A DNA stretch of 64,000 nt from Mesostigma viride. Its lineage: Eukaryota > Streptophyta > Mesostigmatophyceae > Mesostigmatales > Mesostigmataceae. Below the pieces are notes generated by a model, which saw nothing but the letters and a program-made list of their open reading frames with translations, ran no database searches and had not been told where the DNA came from. The DNA is taken from assembly GCA_009746045.1 (NCBI GenBank), contig RPFO01000667.1:2997273-3061272 (forward strand), written 5' to 3'. Positions 1 to 11,893 of this stretch are shown one piece after another. The first letter of the stretch is position 1, and every line of letters starts with the position of its first letter. The position numbers and the translations under genes are program-made.

Positions 1-1091
1 GCGTACGGGTACCACCAGTATGAGGATTTAGGCAGGCATTCACCAACGAATACATCACCGTGATAATTTGCGAGATTTTCTATGCGTTTTTTGCGTCAAG
101 GGTAATTTCAGTGAACGTTAATGAGCTGCCGTTGACACAGTAACAACGATAGAATGCGGATCTACTCTAGTTGATTTACCACAGCGACTAGTTGTGGTCC
201 AACATAAGCGCTTTTTATTATTATTTTAATGTTGTTCTTTTACTTTCTGCACAGTAGGTCAGACCATGCGTTTGTGTTTCTGAATGAAGTTATGGTTGTT
301 TGTCATAGGGCTCAAGGTACCTAAATATGTTGAAGCATTCTTGGTATTGTTGGGGCTGTTATTCATCTTGCTCGTGTACCATACCAAGGGTCAGTATCAT
401 TCCGTATTGCTGTTGTTATTGCAGCCTGACTTAATTGATCATGGGGGCTTACCGAGTCCACTTAGAAACCAGCTGATGAGGAAATAACATAATCCATGCA
501 TTATGAAGTATGTCCACTTTTTCTGCTATTGAAGGCAAAAAATTAGTGGTTTGCATACCTACTATGTATATTAATAGATGTGTATCTGCCGGTATCAGGC
601 AATGCAGAGGTCAGGCTGTACGTGATCGACCATGATACTAGTTCATTGATTTACTATATATATAATAGACAACAAATGTAGTTTTGCCTTTAAAAACATC
701 AAGAGGTTTGGCAGGTAACGGGGTTTTAAACCTAGTATACGAAATACTGTCCGTAGTCGTTATTGGCCTGCCTTGACATTAATCAGCTTGTGACAGAGGC
801 CGGCTGCGGACACTGTGTTGTAGCTTCGTTGAGGATCACAGCAAGTGAAATGAGAATTAAACATAAGCCATGAAGCTGGAAATTTCCAAGTACATAGGCA
901 TACCCAGTCAACTTGCATCTGCTTTTTGTGAAGCTGTTCACCAATCATGCATAACGTCGCATGCAGTTTGTGTTTTTCATACCTGCCTGCGATCTCCTCT
1001 GCCTTTTGTGTTCACCCACCACCTTTCTGCGCGCGTCTGCCTTCTGTGTTCACGCACTGTCTTTCTCCTCTCTTTGATTGGATAATACCAG
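1..1091 (+). other. upstream intron sequence of SGNH-1, no exon recognised
   Basis: The exons expected upstream (signal peptide, and the exon ending in GGS) are not visible here on the plus strand, so this stretch is probably intron. It ends in a pyrimidine-rich tract and the acceptor ATACCAG at 1085-1091. The short reading frames inside show no recognisable protein. Confidence 0.5.
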
Positions 1092-4000
1092 TTGCGCTAG
1101 GCACGCCATGTGAACCAAAGAAAGAGGGAGAGCTAAAGCCCCGGGTTTGTCCATGGACAGCGTGGTCGTCACGACTGGAGGAGTGGCTGCACGCAGCGTA
1201 CTCCTCCACCCCCAGGGACCGCATCCAGGTGGTCAACATGGCCCGAGCAGCCACCACCTCGCAGTGGGCGGCCACGTTCCTTGCCGGGTTTGCGCAGCAG
1301 CTGGGCCATCCCTTGTCACAGTTTGACATGATCATCGTGGACTATGAGAACAATGACCAGGTGAGTGTTATGACCATTTAAGATTACCTTCTTACTATTA
1401 TCAAATATTTTGCCAAGATTGTGTTGCTACATATAATCATCATCGCTGATTATGAGTGAGAACAAGTGGTAGCCGACGTCAGTGTTTGGAAAAATCAAGT
1501 AACGTGCGTGTTTGCAACTTGCCCGTTGAAACTCTACGGCGGAGCCAATTTTTGGAAGAACCTCACCCTTATGCTTGCAAATTCGTGACAAATTCGGTGG
1601 ATGGATGGATGGATTGACGGATTTTATCCCCTATTCCTACGTATTTTCTCACGTGTACGGCCTTATAAGCTTCGCCAATTCTGGCGAACCTAACGGTTCT
1701 TCCGAAAATTGGCTCCGCCAGATGAAAACATTAAATGCAAATTTATGACGGAAAATATCAGAGTTCTCTGATGAGGAGCAGATATACTGGATGAATAGGT
1801 AGATTACAGGGCAAACGCGCTATTTTAACACGAGAAATCTGGCCTCGATACTTTGTATTTACCGTATCTATCTGTTGTACGTATTTCAAAGCGTATCACC
1901 AAACACTGGTCGACCGGCGACATGTCCCCTCTTCTGGACAAACGTGTTGACATCTGTTCCATGTGGTTCTTTAAGTGGACACAACAAGGATTTGGACTCA
2001 GGACCTGTGGCTGCTCTTTCGTGTGACCTTGCGAGCTGTAGGGACCCTGCTGTTGAGGCGCAGGAGCCTCGTTATTAGCCCAAAAGTGGGTTTGGGTCTA
2101 GCCAGTGCGAGCAACCAGGAACGTGCGAGACATTGCCAACCACCTAGAACCGCGAGACTGGTTGACAATTGCCGGGCACGCCATCAGGCACATTCCTCGC
2201 CGATAGAATAGAGTACAACCCTCCCCCCCCCCCTCTTGCACTTCTAGATTTCATGTCGCTCTTTCAGTGTTGCACAGTGCCTGTTTTTTTTTTCTCTCTA
2301 TTAATCTGTTAATACTTAAGTTGATCTTTTTAAAATTTACAAGATTTTGTGCCATGGTGAACACCATACTTTGTATACTGGTATACACAATAAACATTTT
2401 GTTGTTATACACATACATTTTTGCTGTTATTCTAGCATACTTTTTTAGAGTAGTTGTGCCATATTGCTGTCGTACACCTCGTCCCTTTCGAAATGTTGCC
2501 ACTTTCGCATTGATCAGGTGTCCTTTCTGCTTTTGCTATATGACAAAGCTTGTGGGGAAAGAATGGGTGTATTATTCAACCCAACGAAGGGTGTAACTAG
2601 GGGGTGAAACATGCAGATCACCATGTTGATTGGCGATGTAACACGAGCATCACCATGCTGGACGCAGTTGCTTTTTGGACGGTGGACCTGAGCGCGTAGT
2701 TTACCGGAAAAATATCGCTCGTTCTACATGGCATCACATTCATCCTTTTATCCGTCCACGTTATGCATCTAACCATCCATTCCTCCCCCCCCTCCCCCCT
2801 CCCCCCCCATCCATTGATTCATTTATCCATCCATCCATCCATTCATCAAATCAATGTCTGTGGCTAGCAGGTGTCGCGCATGTGAAAATTTGCTTCGCGT
2901 TTCGGGTTTTAATAGAAATTACCAACGTCCTAGCTAAGTCTATCGAGATGTCAGTACTATTGCTAATCCATAGTGCTCTACTCAAGTGGTTGCTTTGTCA
3001 TGGCATGAAGCATGCGGGCAGGGACATGGTCAACACCATCCTGGTGGCGGCCGAGGAGCTGTTGGTGCAGCTGCTGGAGCTGCCGCAGGAGCCGGCCGTG
3101 CTGTACCTGTTCTCAGGCACCAAGGCTTTTCTTGCGATGAAGACAAGGAAACCAAAGGGCAAGTGTTTTGGGGTGGGGTGGGGGTCATGGGGGGATGCTG
3201 AAATGTATAGCAAATACTGGTTTGTCACGTTGAGCTTACTATGTCTACTTTGTATGGCCACATTTGCGACCAGGAGTTGGAAAGGCAAGTGTGTAAATCA
3301 CAATCTCCTATTGTCCTTTCAATTAGTACACGGCAAAGGGCAGTAGTACTGGTCTTCAGGTAGTTCTGACCTCATTGGCGATGAAAGAAGCTGAGGGACA
3401 ATGCACATGCTGCCTGGGACCCAGCGATGGCAATTGGTGCTACGAGAGCATTCTATTTAGATGCACATGGGCATGCGGAGCCTCCACATCATGTTCACCA
3501 TGACAGGGGCTTCATGGTATGGCTGGGGCAGTATTCGTAGGTATACCGCCCTTGCCATCCATCCACCATGCTGTCGCTGATATTTCTCATTCAAGCTTGC
3601 TCATTTGTCCAACTTGTCCTCCACATTCAACGTGTTTGTTTTCTCGTTTTGCAATAATAGAACTGCCGGCTGGTTGCTTCTCTACATTTGCCTATTCAGA
3701 GATGAAGCCTGAAAGTGCAAGAGGTAGCCCCCGCGCTATGGGCAGCCATATTTCTTTTAGATTTCACGATTAGCTTTCCTAGTACACTGCATGAAAAATG
3801 GAAGCCGGTGGCCACGCAGTTAGCCGTCCACACTCTCGCCACCCCTTCCGCTCCCTCACTCTGCACCCCGTCCGAACACGTTTGCTCACATGGGCCCTGG
3901 GTGCCCCCCTGGCAGGGCCCAAGGACCCAAAGTTCCTGAACGCGCGCCCCTGGATGGAGGACGAGCAGATGCGCTTGCTCCGCCACTACCAGGTACCTGC

Positions 4001-4958
4001 CCTCTCATGGCGGGATGCCATCTGGCGTGCCGCTTTTAGTCGCGGCCGTCGCCACCCTTTGCTGGACTGCCACGACGCGACGCACCCGACGCAGTGCCTT
4101 CACTATGTATGGGCAGCTGTGGTGGCAGATCTCTTGCGGCATGAGGCCAGGGCGTATTGCATGCGGGCGGGCAACGCGCTGGATGCAGGCATGTCAACAG
4201 GCAAGCAGTCGAGGAATGATCACGGTGGGCAAGCAGCAGGAGGTGTGTCTGGGGTCCATCAATCCATGCCCAAATTTGCGACTGGGGGCCATCAAGTGGC
4301 CCCCCGCCCAAGCCATGCAGCAAGGGAAATGCTTGGCCCAGCCATGTCATACCAGCTTCCTGCGAATCGGCTCACAGGTGGCAACAAGGTGCCAGCGAAG
4401 GGGCTTCAACCCTTGACGCTGCTATCGGTGGATGTGGGCAGGGACAGGTTCCATTGCTCTGAGATGAGACCGCCTGGGTCGTGGCAGTTTCGCGAGGACG
4501 TCCCAGGCAAGATAGGGTGGATTGTTGAGGGCCCAGGGTCCGGCGAGGAGATCTCTTTTGATGTCCTGTTCAGCCGGCGAATCGTGATGGCATACTTGCG
4601 CAGTTACGAGAACATGGGCCAGGTACAGGTGTTTGTGGACAATCTGCTTGTACCGAACAGTGGCAATGGCTCCTTTTCTTCTCGTGAATCTGAATTTGTG
4701 CCAGCGCAGAAAATGGGTGATGATACGACCCAGGAGTCCAGGCTTTTGGTGCAGCGCGCAGCATTGCCTGCAAAAGTACTGGATGGATTGTGGAAGTCAA
4801 GATCATCGCAGTACTTCCAGATGACGATTGTTGACAGCGTTGTGAAGAAGGAACCTGTTTGGGTCCGCGTACGGCTAGGTCGTCTCGCAAGCAGTAAGGG
4901 AAAAGGACCATCAAGGGGAAAGAACAAGTTCAAATTGCTTGCTGTTATTTCTTACTAG
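1092..4958 (+). CDS. SGNH hydrolase-like secreted protein, paralogue 1 (5' partial)
   Basis: Three exons are visible: 1092-1360, 3011-3158 and 3916-4958 (stop TAG). They match exons 3 to 5 of the paralogues at 23473-28612 and 29805-38053 in sequence and phase (acceptor phase 1, then 0, then 1) and give about 485 residues. The first residues complete block I as VALG; the preceding GGS exon lies before the window. Block III reads IVDYENNDQ, with the Asn-Asp of SGNH enzymes, and block V reads CHDATHP, with the catalytic Asp and His. A C-terminal beta-rich domain carries WQFREDVPGK and YLRSYENMGQ, as in green-algal proteins of this type. The second intron appears to use a GC donor (AAAGG|GCAAGT at 3158). 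A lineage-specific Gly/Ser/His-rich stretch separates the catalytic His from the C-terminal domain. The role is probably glycan ester cleavage or acyl transfer in the secretory pathway; the substrate is unknown. Confidence 0.82.
1537..1720. mobile_element. short fold-back MITE in an SGNH-1 intron
   Basis: Inverted arms of about 26 bp (1537-1562 and 1694-1719, core GGCGGAGCCAATTTT) enclose about 130 bp containing GATG repeats. No coding sequence is present. It lies in the intron 1361-3010. No clear target duplication is seen. Confidence 0.6.
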
Positions 4959-4998
4959 GCCGTTGACCATCGTGTTTATTCGGGCCATGGCGCCCGCA

Positions 4999-5030
4999 CG
5001 TGACGCAGTTATGTATAATTTTATTAATAA
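4999..5030 (+). mobile_element. 32-bp LINE-A tail insertion
   Basis: The 12-bp direct repeat ATGGCGCCCGCA (4987-4998 and 5031-5042) flanks a 32-bp insert that starts CGTGACGCAGT and ends in an AT-rich TTATTAATAA tail. This resembles the extreme 3' end of LINE-A. It lies about 40 bp after the SGNH-1 stop, so it is probably in the 3' UTR. Confidence 0.7.
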
Positions 5031-5145
5031 ATGGCGCCCGCAACCCTGCGACTAGAGGTTAGACAGGCCCATCCAATTCCATTCCCATTTCATTGACTGC
5101 GTCACTTGTTTACTAATTAATTATGCTATTTTAAGATCACACTGC

Positions 5146-6384
5146 AGTTACTTGAGAAATCTGACGAAGCTCTGGAGGACTTCCCTGAAAAACTCGTCCA
5201 CAAGCGCGCGGCAGAGGAGTTCGTCGACGCGCTGAACATCCTGACCAGCCACGCCCAGCTGCCGCTGCCGGCCCCGCATCGGCCCTTCGGCACCTCGCTG
5301 GCAAGCTGCCCGCGGAAGGGGCCCTGCTGCCCCCCCGCCGCCCGCCCCGCTTCACCAGCTCCCCGCCATCATCCAGGCACGGCAAGCCCTGCGCGACAAC
5401 CGCGACCCCGCCCGCCTCAAAGCCGAATACCACTTGGCCATCCGGCAGGCGACCAAGGAGCAGGAGGACCTCCATGTCCGCGAGTACTTCGCCCACCTCA
5501 AGGACCAGCACGGCAAGTACGCCTGGATCCGCCTGCGTCACGCCCAACGGCCAGCCGGCGGCGCGCAGCCGGCGCCACGGACGCTCTCTGGCTCACCGGA
5601 GCAGCAGCTTGACCAGTGGTATTCCTCCCAGTCCCGGCTGCTCGGCGCCCCCCCGCCGCCTCCACCGCTTGGCCCTCTGGCGGCCGCCCGCCTGGCACCT
5701 GCGGGCCGGCGTCCCTGTGCCGCCCACGCCGCCCGCCGCTGAGCAGGATTACACGTACCCGCCCCTGATGGAATCCCTGGCCGACCCCAACGAGCTACCG
5801 CCGTTCACCGAGATCGAGCTGAGCACCGCCGCCAAGCAACTCCGCTTCCACCCCACCGTTGGACCTGACCAGCTCCCCGCCCCGGTGATTAAGCTGACGG
5901 CGCTCACGGGGTTCCTGCTTGACGTATGCAGCCGGATCCTGCTTGCCGAAGCGCCGCGGATTCCTGAGTGGCAGCACAGCTACCGTATTAATTAATAGAC
6001 ACGTGACTGCGTCACGTGCGGCATAAGTCCTCAGTGGGAGGGGAACCTGGGATGGAATGGATGATGTAAGCTATGGCACTAGGTCCTAGTTACAGGGTTG
6101 TGGGCACCACGGCCCGAATCGCTACCGTATTATGCTGTACAAAAACAAAGGTTCCCCTGATGACCCCGCCAACTACCGAGGACTCTGCATCCAAAGCGCC
6201 GCACTCAAGCTGTTTGCATGCGCATGGTCCTCAATCGCCTTCGTTCTGCTCTGGACTGTCACCTTGGGGAGAGTCAAATGGGCTTTCGCCCTGGGCGCAA
6301 CACCGTCATGGCCATCTTCGTCGCGTGCCGTCTTTTCGAGGAAATCGCTTTCCTGCAACCTGGTGAGTTTCCCGCCATCCAGGT
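5146..6384 (+). pseudogene. LINE-A ORF2 fragment, linker and start of reverse transcriptase
   Basis: This is a plus-strand piece of a non-LTR retrotransposon ORF2. It starts in the region between endonuclease and RT (LLEKSDEALEDFP), continues through a pre-RT segment (FTEIELSTAAKQLRFHP), and reaches the RT start (LYKNKGSPDDPANYRG, then MGFRPGRNTVMAIFVA). Frameshifts break it at about 5560 and 6220, and a 130-bp antisense insertion interrupts it at 5991. It stops abruptly at about 6384 in the middle of the RT domain. The same regions occur in the minus-strand copy at 14520-19925. Confidence 0.8.
5991..6120 (-). mobile_element. LINE-A 3' end inserted antisense into LINE-A
   Basis: A 12-bp direct repeat GCTACCGTATTA (5979-5990 and 6121-6132) flanks 130 bp matching the LINE-A 3' UTR and TTAAT tail in the opposite orientation. 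Removing it restores the host reading frame across WQHSYRIMLYKNKG, which confirms the insertion and its exact borders. Confidence 0.88.
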
Positions 6385-6884
6385 TGGCAAATACGTCGGT
6401 ACGTCAAATACGTCGGCCTCCAAAATACGGGTATATACGTGCAGCCCGGGAGAAAACGTCACTAGAATACGGCATTGTGCAGCTTAATTGGCCATGTGGG
6501 TTAAGGGCATGGTTATGAACCGGCCTTTAGGGTTTAGGCCTTTAGGGCATAGTTATGCATGGATATCACTCATGGCAAGGTGCAGAACACACAGACAACC
6601 ATTACCATGAATGAGACGACCAGCTATAATCGACTATGTCAAAATGAGTCATGAATGAATAATTATTTTAACAACCACATAACAGCTCCACTATTGGCAG
6701 GAAAAATAGTGGAATAACATGCCACGAGCCACGAGCCACGAGGTAGCCATGGCTGACGGCGGAGCTCTGACATAACTTTCACGTTTGGGCACCGAATTCG
6801 GCTGTGAACATCACTGACAATCGCTTCGCCTTTCTAAGACACTGATATAATTTTCCGAAGCTGTTACGCAATATATGACGAGCA
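6385..6884. other. non-coding AT-rich sequence
   Basis: This lies between the truncated LINE-A fragment and the fold-back element. It holds short duplications (cgtcggtacgtcaaatacgt, gccacgagccacgag) and no recognisable gene. Confidence 0.5.
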
Positions 6885-7395
6885 AACTGTAACTAGCAAA
6901 AATGATTTGTTGTTACATCCTTTGTTTTGTTTTTGTGCACGTTTGGCTTTTATTAGAGGACTTTTGGATCAGTATTGAGAAAGTTATGAGATTTCTAAGA
7001 CGGTGGTACTTGGAGCTTGTACTTTATCAACCGACTGGTAGAAGCCCTCATTGGTCGTGGCCTGATCCACGCGGGATTATAGTTTGTTGGTCGGTGCTAC
7101 CAAGTCTTAAATGCTCCTTTGGGACTTCAGTGCTTACTACAGATTTAGGATCTCATGTATAGATTCTGCCAGGCTGTTTGTGGTGTTGTTCTGTTTTGTG
7201 TGACTAGGATGGATACGAAGATCTTGTTTAAAATTCCATGATTCTGATTGGTTCTCTTCAGGCTAAGGTTGAGGCATGCTCGACAAGCACGTCGATATCA
7301 AGGACGTGGGGTCGCCATTGTTGCATGATACGTTGGTTTTGATCCATCATGGTATAATAAAGCTTGTCTTTGTTGTCCATTCATAAGAGCCCTTT
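6885..7395 (+). repeat. left arm of 0.5-kb inverted repeat
   Basis: It matches the reverse complement of 8536-9045. Shared landmarks include AAAAATGA next to TTGTTGTTACATCC at the outer end and TCCATTCATAAGAGCC at the inner end. Confidence 0.75.
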
Positions 7396-7589
7396 GATAC
7401 TAGACTACCTTCAGTTCCACAGAGGTCGTCTAGGCACAAGCTTGTCTTTGTGTCTACAAGGGGTGTGGTTCCCTAAATCACGTGCTGTGGAATCTCCATC
7501 TCAACGTTGCTCGGATACTTGAGCATCTGTGACTCAAGAAAGCAACCCAGGTGAAAGATCTTCCATATTTAGACTATCTATGGATGATG

Positions 7590-8526
7590 CTTCAGAGTCA
7601 AATGGGCTTCCGTCCTGGGCGCAACACCGTCATGGCCATCTTCGTCGCGCGTCGCCTCTTCGAGGAAATCGCTCTCCTGCAACCTGGTGAGTTTCCCGCC
7701 ATCCTGATCTTCGTCGACTTCATCAAGGCTTTTGATTCTGTCCTCTGGGACGCTCTATGGGGTGTACTTGCTCGTGCTCGCGTCTCCACTCCCCTGATTA
7801 CCGTCATCCGCACGCTGTATGAGGGGTCGACCACTTCGGTGCGCACTCAACACGGCATTACCCCGCCATGCCCACTGCAGACCGGCGTCTGGCAGGGTTG
7901 CGTCCTGTCGCCGTACCTGTTTATTATTGTAGTGGATTATGTTATGCGCCAGGCACGTGCTCGCTTTGCTAGCATTGCAGGCCGTGCCCCTGGCCTAGCG
8001 ATCACGAACGAGCTTGGGGAAGGGGGGCCGACTAACAAGCAGAATTTACTACTAGCTGACCTCATTTATGCCGACGACATCACGCTCATCGAGAAGCCGG
8101 AGTCTGCCCAACTTTGGCTGGACTGCCTGGCGCTCGAGGCTCGGGCGGTTGGTCTAGAAATCAGCCCCAAAACGGAGGCCCTGGCCCTCGGCATGGCAGG
8201 GCCCCCACCCACACTCCGCCTCTTAGACGATGCCGAGGTCAACTACCCTCCTTCAGGCCGCTTCAAGCTGCTCGGCAGTTGGCTTCCCGACTGCGAGGAC
8301 GACATGACGACACGGATCGGCATGGCGTGGGCGCACCTCCATGACCACCGCCGCTGGTGGAGCAACCCCGCCCTACCCCGGATCGTCAAGCGTGACCTCT
8401 TCAAGGTCGTCATTCTGACGATCCTGACCTACGGCGCCGAGACGTGGACACTGACGCAGGAGCTAGCTGGAGCAACGACTCGACGGCGCCGTCACCAAGA
8501 TGCTGCGCAAGGCCCTTAACATCCCC
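7590..8526 (+). pseudogene. LINE-A reverse transcriptase fragment
   Basis: A frame of about 300 residues encodes RT from MGFRPGRNTVMAIFVARR through the first catalytic Asp (FVDFIKAFDS), a QGCVLSPYLF motif, the active-site box IYADDITLIE, and the thumb region (LTYGAETWTLTQEL). It then frameshifts and ends in the fold-back arm. The start overlaps by about 130 bp the sequence where the 5146-6384 fragment stops, so these are two separate LINE pieces. The translation is nearly identical to the copy at 21904-23168. No initiation context of its own is expected. Confidence 0.87.
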
Positions 8527-8535
8527 TTCATAAGA

Positions 8536-9045
8536 GCCAAGGGGCTCTTATGAATGGACAACAAAGACAAGCTTTATTATACCATGATGGATCAAAACCA
8601 ACGTAGCAACAATGGCGACCCCACGTCCTTGATATCGACGTGCTTGTCGAGCATGCTTCAACCTTAGCCTGAAGAGAACCAATCAGAATCATGGAATTCT
8701 AAACAAGATCTTCGTATCCATCCTAGTCACACAAAACAGAACAACACCACACACAGCCTGGCAGAATCTGTACATGAGATCCTGAATCTGTAGTAAGCAC
8801 CAAAGTCCCAAAGGAGCATTTAAGACTCGGTGGTACCGACCAACAAACTATAACCCCACGTGGATCAGGCCACGACCAATGAGGGCTTCTACCAGTCGGT
8901 TGATAAAGTACAAGCTCCAAGTACCTCCGTCTTAGAAATCTCATAACTTTCTCAATACTGACCCAAAAGTCCTCGAATAAAGGCCAAACATTCACAAAAC
9001 AAAGGATGTAACAACAAAGTCATTTTTGCTTGTTACAAATATGTA
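8536..9045 (-). repeat. right arm of 0.5-kb inverted repeat
   Basis: Reverse-complement counterpart of 6885-7395. Confidence 0.75.
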
Positions 9046-9512
9046 ATATGAATTAAAAACCCAAATGTATACGAGGATTAAAAATGGTTGAATACTGTAG
9101 GCATATATAGACTCTTGTTGAACTCTTGCATCGTTTGTTGGTCAAAGACTATGACCGAGACATTATGCTCCGTCAAGTCCGGTGTTTTTTGCAACGTCAC
9201 CCACATCTGTTCGGTGCTGCACCTTGGCACAAGCTCTACAAACAGGTCGTGGACCGGCTGGATCGCGTAGTATGTCTGCACATCTGAACCCTGTGATGCC
9301 AGATCTCCTTAATTGCGGACGTTCCGAGCTTGGCACTGGATTCGGTGTCCACATCGTCGCGTCGCTGCAGCAACACGATGTTTTCTGGCATACGCAGGCT
9401 TTTGGTTCCCGCCGCACATTTGAAAGTGCTGTCCTCCGGATTTTTGCCTTTGCACCGTGTGCAGTTCTTGGACGTTTGGAATCATGGCATGGCTAACGTA
9501 ATGACTGACTAG
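9046..9512. other. unassigned sequence with a small minus-strand ORF
   Basis: A 67-codon minus-strand frame at 9281-9078 (MQTYYAIQPVHDLFVELV...) has no recognised family. It could be a remnant of a transposon ORF. No splice context or partner exon is visible. Confidence 0.3.
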
Positions 9513-9860
9513 CTAGACCTTTTCAGTGGTTTTCCATTTGCGGGTATTTCCTCGTAAATGGTGGGAGAGCGATCGCAGCAATGGTGCTCACCACTAGACA
9601 GTCCCGGCCAGTTAGGCTCGAAACACACGCCCTGATCAAGCAAGCTGTTTCCGGCCCCACCTTCTAGGTCATCTAGTCGCTCTACACGTAAGCCAGCCAT
9701 AATTTCAATGCACAAGGATACACATTTCCATCTCCATTCATATTCATCACCCTGAACGACTCGAAAACGCGGAAAAGATAACGGCAGGCTCGAGCTACCA
9801 TGGTCCGGATTCTCCCGATTTCTGGCCTGCGCTGGTTGTCTCCTTGATATATAAGAACGA
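9513..9860 (-). repeat. dispersed repeat R1, copy 1
   Basis: About 350 bp; its reverse complement recurs almost intact at 39318-39653 and partially at 10957-11160, 12479-12663 and 21400-21500. Landmarks are GCCAGAAATCGGGAGAATCC and GATCGCTCTCCCACCATTTA. No coding sequence is visible. Confidence 0.75.
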
Positions 9861-10437
9861 CAAGAATAAAATACGGTAGCTCTGCTGACCACCCCTGAGG
9901 AATCAGCGACGCTTCGGCAAGCAGCATCCGGTTTCAGCTCGACGTCAAGCAGAAACCCCGTCAGCGCCGTCAGACAATATTAGTAACTTTCGTGTAATTA
10001 TTTTTCTAATATTAGATTATAGCATAGTATACTCCGCGGCATGCCTATGCGCATGACACGCAAGTACTTTCTTACATATTGATTTTGATCCACGTTTACT
10101 TGAATCCGCGTAGACTGCGTCAATTATGAGCGTTAAGTCCTCTGTGGGATGGAAATGGAATGGCCGGATGTAAGTCCATGGCTACAGATGACTACGTCAG
10201 CTTCTAGTTGCAGGAATTTTGCGGTCACCTCGGCCCAGATCACTATTTTTACCATATTCGGTCCCACACGTTCATTATACCCCCCCCACCGACTTGTGGC
10301 TTCTACCAGACTGTGAATGACAGCTCGGGCGAGGATACGTACAAAGTGAGCCATCGATGAACTGGGCTGGCGATCCGTCGACGCATGGCACGCCAATGCC
10401 ATGCAAGGACAGGAGTGGTTGTGCGATCTTGAGGCAA

Positions 10438-10890
10438 AAATCAATTAATACACACATGACTTCGTCACGTGAGCATAAGTCTTCAGTGGGAGGGGAACAT
10501 GGGATGGAATGGATGATGCTAGCTATATAGTTCCTACTAGTTACAGGGTTGTGGGCACCACGGCCCGAATTGCTATGAATGCCATACGCGGTCACACGCG
10601 GACTGCCCCCACAGACTTGGGAGTGGTCTCCTTCATCACTACTTGCCATCTATCCTAGCGAACCATCTGCCTCCATATTACAGGTAGACACACCAGGAGG
10701 CTGCGTGGGTGTGAGCCTGTCTCGTCTAGGGTAGCACATGTCCATGCCTAATAATCTATCACGGAAAGTCCATGGGTGGCGGCCCTGCCGCACGCGGCCT
10801 GGGGCACGCCAGGTGAGGACATATGGTCCAGGCTGGGCGGGCTTGGTGCCAGCTAGTCTATCTGATGATAGATCGAGGCAAGGCGCATGT
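10438..10890 (-). mobile_element. LINE-A 5'-truncated 3' end
   Basis: In minus orientation it carries the end of ORF2 (homologous to 22000-22330), the 3' UTR landmark GAGGACTTATGCTCACGTGA (diverged), and an ATTAATT tail at 10438-10450. The internal frames are broken. Confidence 0.75.
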
Positions 10891-10956
10891 AAAAACCGCA
10901 GAAGCCGCGTGGTTGTATATTATAACTTTTAATGTATATAGCTTTTAATGTATATG

Positions 10957-11160
10957 CTGTTTCCGGCCCCACCGTCTAGGTCATCTAGTCGCTCTACACG
11001 TAAGCCAGCCATGATTTCAATGCACAAGGATACACATTTCCATCACCATTCATCTTCATCATCCTGAACGACTCGAACACGCGGACAAGATAACGGCAGC
11101 CTCGAGCTACCATGGTCCGGATTCTCCCGATTTCTGGCCTGCGCTGGTGGTCTCCTTGAT
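10957..11160 (-). repeat. dispersed repeat R1, partial copy
   Basis: Matches part of 9640-9850. It begins with the same GTTTCCGGCCCCACC segment and ends near the gctggt..ctccttgata junction. Confidence 0.7.
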
Positions 11161-11268
11161 AGCTGAGTATGGATTGAGGACATTGTGAACAAGGGAGCAT
11201 TGATTAATAATCGATTAAGGGCATTGATTAATAATTGATTAATAAATAATTACTAATGTGCACGTGAT

Positions 11269-11481
11269 AGTTATTATAAATAGTGACGGAACCTTTTTGC
11301 CACTTGTGCAATTAGGTCCGTCACTATTTATCCGGCGAAAACCACTCGCCGGTATCAATTCCGCGCCACGTTCACGTGAACGTGGCGCGGAATTGATACC
11401 GGCGAGTGGTTTTCGCCGGATAAATAGTGACGGATCTAATTGCCCAAGTGGCAAAAAGGTTCCGTCACTATTTGTAATACT
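11269..11481. repeat. palindrome P, copy 1
   Basis: A near-perfect palindrome about the central TTCACGTGAA (11371-11380). Each arm also contains smaller hairpins: AAATAGTGACGG pairs with CCGTCACTATTT about 30 bp later, and CCGGCGA pairs with TCGCCGG. Confidence 0.9.
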
Positions 11482-11685
11482 AAAACGTCGTAGTGTGGGG
11501 GCCGATATCTATCGTACCGCTGATGCCTACTACTGCAGTACCGAATCTCGCCTTAACGATATTCCAACCGGGCATATTTTCCCTTCTGGCACTTTCGTTT
11601 GGCCTTCTGGTATCGATTCCTTCCGGTATTCGGAAATACCCGTGTCACCACAGGGACTCGAACCCCCGACTTACGAGTCTTAGTT

Positions 11686-11893
11686 ATTATAAATAATGAC
11701 GGAACCTTTTTGCCACTTGGGCAATTAGGTCCGTCACTATTTATCCGGCGAAAACCACTCGCCGGTATCAATGCCGCGTTCAGTTCACGTGAACGTGGCG
11801 CGGAATTGATACCGGCGAGTGGTTTTCGCCGGATAAATAGTGACGGATCTAATTGCTCAAGTGGCAAAAAGGTTCCGTCACTATTTATAATAA
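11686..11893. repeat. palindrome P, copy 2 (centre of the element)
   Basis: Centred near 11788. The left arm carries a variant next to the centre (GCGTTCAGTTCAC) that the right arm (GTGAACGTGGCGC) does not mirror. Confidence 0.9.

Larger units (their letters stand above)
6885..9045. mobile_element. fold-back structure enclosing a LINE RT fragment
   Basis: Two arms of about 500 bp (6885-7395 and 8536-9045) are inverted copies of each other with scattered differences. They enclose about 190 bp of unique sequence and a 0.94-kb LINE-A RT fragment. At the right inner edge a small hairpin (CATAAGAGCC..GGGCTCTTATG) marks the junction. The arms themselves look non-coding. Confidence 0.7.

Noticed and set aside
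284-487. Small hydrophobic plus-strand ORF (67 codons) as a signal-peptide exon of SGNH-1
   Set aside because: No similarity to the signal exons of the paralogues, and the required exon 2 between it and 1092 is missing.
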